This document shows, one piece after another, positions 60,853 to 64,000 of a DNA stretch of 64,000 nucleotides (its first letter is position 1; every line of letters starts with the position of its first letter). This DNA comes from Halobellus limi. Lineage in GTDB: Archaea; Halobacteriota; Halobacteria; Halobacteriales; Haloferacaceae. The stretch covers positions 2,294,001 through 2,358,000 of the forward strand of contig NZ_CP031311.1 of NCBI RefSeq assembly GCF_004799685.1, read 5' to 3'. The notes beneath the pieces are model-generated. The model was given only the letters and a program-made list of their open reading frames with translations, had not been told where the DNA came from and searched no databases. The position numbers and the translations under genes were made by a program.

Positions 60853-60947
60853 GTCGGGAGCCTCCTCGGGTCGGGGGAGCGACGGTAGGTCGGGAGCCTC
60901 CTCGGGTCGGGGAGCGACGGGAGGTCAGAGCCGTCCACGGGTCGAGG
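60841..60947 (+). repeat. Tandem 35/36-bp repeats at the 3' end of the E2 gene
   Basis: GAGCGACGGTAGGTCGGGAG begins unit 1 (60841-60876), which includes the E2 stop codon, and an almost identical unit 2 (60877-60911). A diverged third unit starts at 60912. The units are duplications of the gene's end in the convergent spacer. Confidence 0.7.
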
Positions 60948-60971
60948 GACCGTCGGCGAGTCAGCGATCCG

Positions 60972-61967
60972 CTACCGCCGTTCGACGGCGCGAGCGTCCG
61001 CCGCGAGCGGGGCGGCCTCGAAGACCGCGTCGAAGTCGACCAGGCGGGGGCCGTCCGATACGGGCCGAACCCCGATCTCCGCGTTCTGCACTTCGAGTTC
61101 GCGCTCGCCGTCGACGCTGACGACGGCCTCCCCGACCTCGAACCCGTGTTCTTCGTCGGGAGCGAGATGCGACCACTCGGCGACGCCGACGCGCTCGACG
61201 ACGCCGGGGACGGTGATCGCCCCGACCGTCCGCTCGGCGCCCGCGTCGAGTTCGAGCGCGACGCCGCGACCGTCGTCGGGGTCGACGCGGGTGAGCGCGC
61301 CGGCCACGCCGGAGAGGCCGACCTCGCCGCGACCGGCGCGGGAGACGCCGCCGCCGAGGAAGTCGTCGGGGTCGAGCACCGCGCGCGTCCCGACGAACGA
61401 CTGGTCGACGACGCCGACGGTCGCGAGCCCCCGGATCGAGCGGCCGTCGTCGACGCGGGCCTCGACCATCGTGTGCCGGTACGTGACCGCCCCGGGGTCG
61501 ACGGCGTCGGTGGCGAGGAAGGCCGCCGCCGCGCCCGCGACGGTGCCGTCGACGGGCGTCGGAACGACGTTGTTCGTTCCGGTGGAGACCGCGAGCACGG
61601 GGACGTCCCCGATCTCGACCGCGAGGTCGCGGGTCGTGCCGTCGCCGCCGAAGACGACGACCGCGTCGACGCGCTCGCGGAACGCCTCGGCGGCGCGCCG
61701 GGTGTCCGCGCTCGTGTCGTCGACTGGCGTATCGAGGAGTCGCACGTCCGATCGGTCGGCCTCAGCGACGGTCCGCTGGCCGATCTCGCCGCCGTCGGGT
61801 GCGACGAGGATATCGACCGGGTCCTCCGCGAGGTCGACGCCCGCGAGGACGCACTCGGCGGCGCGGCGCTTCCCGTAGGTGTCGCTGACGGTCGCGCCGC
61901 CGGTCAGGCGGCGGACGTCCCGCCCGGCCGCGGGGTTGACGAGGAGGCCGATTGTCGGTGCGGCCAC
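60972..61967 (-). CDS. AcoX/NAD-kinase-like protein
   Basis: This 331-residue protein has the NAD-kinase fold of the AcoX group: IGLLVNPAAGRDVRRLTGGA, DAVVVFGGDGTTRDLAVEIG and VSTGTNNVVPTPVDGTVAGA. AcoX proteins are encoded in acetoin dehydrogenase operons, but their biochemical role is unsettled. Here it follows E1 beta by 3 bp on the same strand, which supports an acetoin-type or related 2-oxoacid dehydrogenase. The start is a GTG at 61967. Confidence 0.85.
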   Translation of the reverse strand: MAAPTIGLLVNPAAGRDVRRLTGGATVSDTYGKRRAAECVLAGVDLAEDPVDILVAPDGGEIGQRTVAEADRSDVRLLDTPVDDTSADTRRAAEAFRERVDAVVVFGGDGTTRDLAVEIGDVPVLAVSTGTNNVVPTPVDGTVAGAAAAFLATDAVDPGAVTYRHTMVEARVDDGRSIRGLATVGVVDQSFVGTRAVLDPDDFLGGGVSRAGRGEVGLSGVAGALTRVDPDDGRGVALELDAGAERTVGAITVPGVVERVGVAEWSHLAPDEEHGFEVGEAVVSVDGERELEVQNAEIGVRPVSDGPRLVDFDAVFEAAPLAADARAVERR

Positions 61968-61970
61968 CCC

Positions 61971-62984
61971 TCAGACCACCTGGCTGATCGCGTCGCGGAC
62001 GTCGTCGCCGTCCGGGACGACTTCGTCCTCCAGCGGCGTGCTGAACGGGATGTGCGTGTCAGGCACGCCGACGCGCTGCAGCGGCGCGTCGAGGCTGAAG
62101 AACTCGTTTTCGACCATCCGGGTGATTACCTCCGCATGGACGCCGTAGGAGAGGGGGCTCTCGTCGGCGACGACCATCCGGCCGGTCTTCCGGATGCTGT
62201 CGGCGAGCGTGTCGGTGTCGAGCGGGTAGAGCGACCGGAGGTCGATGACCTCGACGCTCGTCTCGCCCGCGAGGTCGTCGGCGACGTCGAGCGACTCGCC
62301 GACGAGGCGCTGGGTCGCGACGACGGTGACGTCCTCGCCCTCCCGTTCCACGCTCGCCTCGCCGATCGGGAGCGTGTACCCGGGGTCGGTCGGGACCTCG
62401 CCCGACTGCTCGTACATCATCTTGTTCTCGAAGAAGAACACCGGGTCGTTCGAACGGATCGCGGACTTGAGAAGCCCCTTCGCGGCCGCCGGGGTGCCGG
62501 GCGTCACGGCCTTCAGCCCCGGGAAGTGCGCGAACCAGGTGTGCGGCGTCCCAGAGTGCTGACTCGCCGCGCCCATCCCGCCGCCCTCGGTCGTCCGGAC
62601 GGTGACGGGCATCTCGATCTTCCCGCCGAACATGTAGCGCATCTTCGACATCTGGTTCATGATCTGTTCGCCGGCGACGCCGAGGAAGTCGGAGAACATC
62701 ACCTCGACGACGGGGCGAGAGCCGGTGGCGGCCGCGCCGACGCCCGCGCCGACGAATCCGGCCTCGCTGATGGGCGTGTCGCGGACGCGTTCGCCGCCGA
62801 ACTGCTCGAAGAGGCCGTCGGTCACGTCGAGGACGCCGCCGAACTTCCCGACGTCCTCGCCCATCACGAAGACGTCCTCGTCCTGTTCCATCTCCTCGCG
62901 GAGCGCCGCGCGGATCGCCTCGCGTACGGTCAGCGTCTCGGTTCGGTCGGTGGATGCGGTCTCGGGTTTGGTGCTCATCGTCAT
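61971..62984 (-). CDS. 2-oxoacid dehydrogenase E1 component, beta subunit
   Basis: This 337-residue subunit pairs with E1 alpha in the thiamine-diphosphate-dependent decarboxylase of an acetoin/pyruvate/branched-chain dehydrogenase complex. Motifs: VFVMGEDVGKFGGVLDVTDG, RVRDTPISEAGFVGAGVGAA, FFFENKMMYEQSGEVP and VIDLRSLYPLDTDTLADSIR. The ATG at 62984 overlaps the E1 alpha stop by 4 bp (62981-62984). A second in-frame ATG lies two codons on. The acoX-like gene follows 3 bp after its stop. Confidence 0.92.
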   Translation of the reverse strand: MTMSTKPETASTDRTETLTVREAIRAALREEMEQDEDVFVMGEDVGKFGGVLDVTDGLFEQFGGERVRDTPISEAGFVGAGVGAAATGSRPVVEVMFSDFLGVAGEQIMNQMSKMRYMFGGKIEMPVTVRTTEGGGMGAASQHSGTPHTWFAHFPGLKAVTPGTPAAAKGLLKSAIRSNDPVFFFENKMMYEQSGEVPTDPGYTLPIGEASVEREGEDVTVVATQRLVGESLDVADDLAGETSVEVIDLRSLYPLDTDTLADSIRKTGRMVVADESPLSYGVHAEVITRMVENEFFSLDAPLQRVGVPDTHIPFSTPLEDEVVPDGDDVRDAISQVV

Positions 62985-64000
62985 TCACCTCCCGCTCCGT
63001 CGGCCCGGAGCCGGCTCGCGAACTGTTCGATCTCGGGGACCGGTTCGCCGAACATGTCGTCGTACGCCTCCGAGGGCTCCGGCAGGTCCGCGTCGCGGGC
63101 GTACTCGACTGCGGCCTCGATCTCGGCCTGCACCTCCGAGCGCATCTCATCGAGTTCCTCCTCGGTCAGGTCGCCGCGGTCGATGAGGCGCTCGGCGAAC
63201 GTGTCGATCGGGTCGCGGTCGCGCCACTGCTGGACGTCCTCCTCGTCGCGGTAGGGTTCGGGATCGCCCTCGAAGTGGCCGCGGTAGCGGTAGGTGTCGG
63301 CCTCGATGAGCGTCGGCCCCTCGCCGTTGCGTGCGCGGTCGCGGGCCTCCGCGACGGCCTCGTTCACGGCCGTGACGTCCATCCCGTCGACGGTGAAGCC
63401 CGGGATGTTGTACGACTCCGCGGTCTCGCTCAGGTTCTCGATGTTGTGCTGTTCGTCGGCGGGCGTCCCCTCTCCGAAGTGGTTGTTCTCGACGAGGAAC
63501 ACCGCAGGGAGGTCCCACGTCGCCGCGAGGTTGATCGCCTCGTGGACCTGCCCCTGCGCGACGGCCCCGTCGCCCAGGAACGCGAGCGCGACGCGGTCTT
63601 CGCCCTTGAACTGGCTCGTCAGCGCGGCCCCGGTCGCCAGCGGCGGGCCGGCCCCGACGATGCCGTTCGCGCCGAGCATGTTCGCCTCGACGTCGGCGAT
63701 GTGCATCGAGCCGCCCTTGCCGTTGCAGTAGCCGTCGCGCCGGCCGAACAGTTCGGCCATCATCCGGTTCGGATCGAGCCCCTTCGCGATGCAGTGGCCG
63801 TGGCCGCGGTGGGTGCTCGTGATGTAGTCCTCCTCGTCCAGCGCGGCGCAGGCACCGACCGCGACCGCTTCCTCGCCGATGTAAAGGTGTACGAACCCCG
63901 GGATCTCTCCGTCGGCGAAGAGGTCACCCGCGGTGCTGTCGAACTCCCGTATCGTCAGCATCCGTCGGAGGATCTCGCGCCTCCCGTCGGTATCTTCGAT
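62981..64000 (-). CDS. 2-oxoacid dehydrogenase E1 component, alpha subunit (5' end beyond window)
   Basis: This is the thiamine-diphosphate-binding subunit with the motif GDGAVAQGQVHEAINLAATW ending in ENN, and substrate-channel elements RGHGHCIAKGLDPNRMMAEL and GGSMHIADVEANMLGANGIV. The frame is open to the window edge, and the residues before the ATG at 63961 (EDTDGRREILRRMLTIREFD) match the usual E1 alpha N-terminus, so the true start is outside the window. It leads the E1 alpha - E1 beta - acoX unit. Which 2-oxoacid or acetoin it uses cannot be fixed from sequence. Confidence 0.9.
   Translation of the reverse strand: MEDTDGRREILRRMLTIREFDSTAGDLFADGEIPGFVHLYIGEEAVAVGACAALDEEDYITSTHRGHGHCIAKGLDPNRMMAELFGRRDGYCNGKGGSMHIADVEANMLGANGIVGAGPPLATGAALTSQFKGEDRVALAFLGDGAVAQGQVHEAINLAATWDLPAVFLVENNHFGEGTPADEQHNIENLSETAESYNIPGFTVDGMDVTAVNEAVAEARDRARNGEGPTLIEADTYRYRGHFEGDPEPYRDEEDVQQWRDRDPIDTFAERLIDRGDLTEEELDEMRSEVQAEIEAAVEYARDADLPEPSEAYDDMFGEPVPEIEQFASRLRADGAGGE

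Noticed and set aside
1-64000. tRNA or rRNA genes.
   Set aside because: No T-loop/acceptor-stem pairs or rRNA-conserved stretches were found by eye. A tRNAscan-SE and Infernal run would be decisive.

Overview
The window is chromosomal DNA from a haloarchaeon (class Halobacteria). It is GC-rich and its proteins carry acidic surfaces and tails. The gene content is archaeal: two TFB-type initiation factors, sn-glycerol-1-phosphate dehydrogenase, type II 3-dehydroquinate synthase, archaeal RNase HI, NreA and an AglD-like glycosyltransferase. Many genes have a TATA-like box 22-33 nt upstream of the start codon, the layout expected for leaderless transcripts. The genus cannot be fixed from the sequence alone. 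No rRNA, tRNA, CRISPR array or complete insertion sequence was seen.

Layout. 0-10 kb: part of a winged-helix gene, an NAD(P)HX repair gene overlapping moaC, hflX, an EamA exporter, a small AT-rich island with two orphan genes, bacterial-type thrS, a lipoprotein, endonuclease V and a zinc-finger rhomboid. 10-25 kb: pyrophosphatase, a PadR regulator, the rnhA pair, a TFB without zinc-ribbon cysteines, nreA, a TRAM protein, a radical SAM protein, vapBC, aroB', small membrane proteins and a canonical TFB. 25-39 kb: an envelope-rich stretch with a glycosyltransferase/flippase-like protein, a stomatin (SPFH) protein, two secreted acidic proteins, NfeD, a membrane histidine kinase, and a two-gene unit coding for a degenerate nuclease-like receptor and a large surface protein. 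39-47 kb: pyruvate kinase, metG, mfnA and a frameshifted PEP synthase. 47-58 kb: a J-domain protein, a candidate 86-bp MITE, a phosphoesterase, a flavin oxidoreductase, a threonine-synthase-like protein without its PLP lysine, an MntR-like regulator overlapping a GDT1-type transporter, LysE, egsA, and a DUF420/CopD/halocyanin group. 58-64 kb: a 2-oxoacid dehydrogenase locus with E1 alpha, E1 beta and an AcoX-like kinase on the minus strand, converging on an E2 fused to an OsmC domain.

The best candidates for new biology are: the E2-OsmC fusion; the nuclease-like/transmembrane/extracellular protein paired with a surface protein; the regulator-transporter pair with a perfect palindrome at its promoter; the lysine-less PLP-fold protein; the zinc-ribbon-less TFB; a winged-helix protein with a secretion-signal-like N-terminus; and two kinds of short non-coding repeat (an 86-bp nested inverted repeat and a 65-bp dispersed hairpin repeat).
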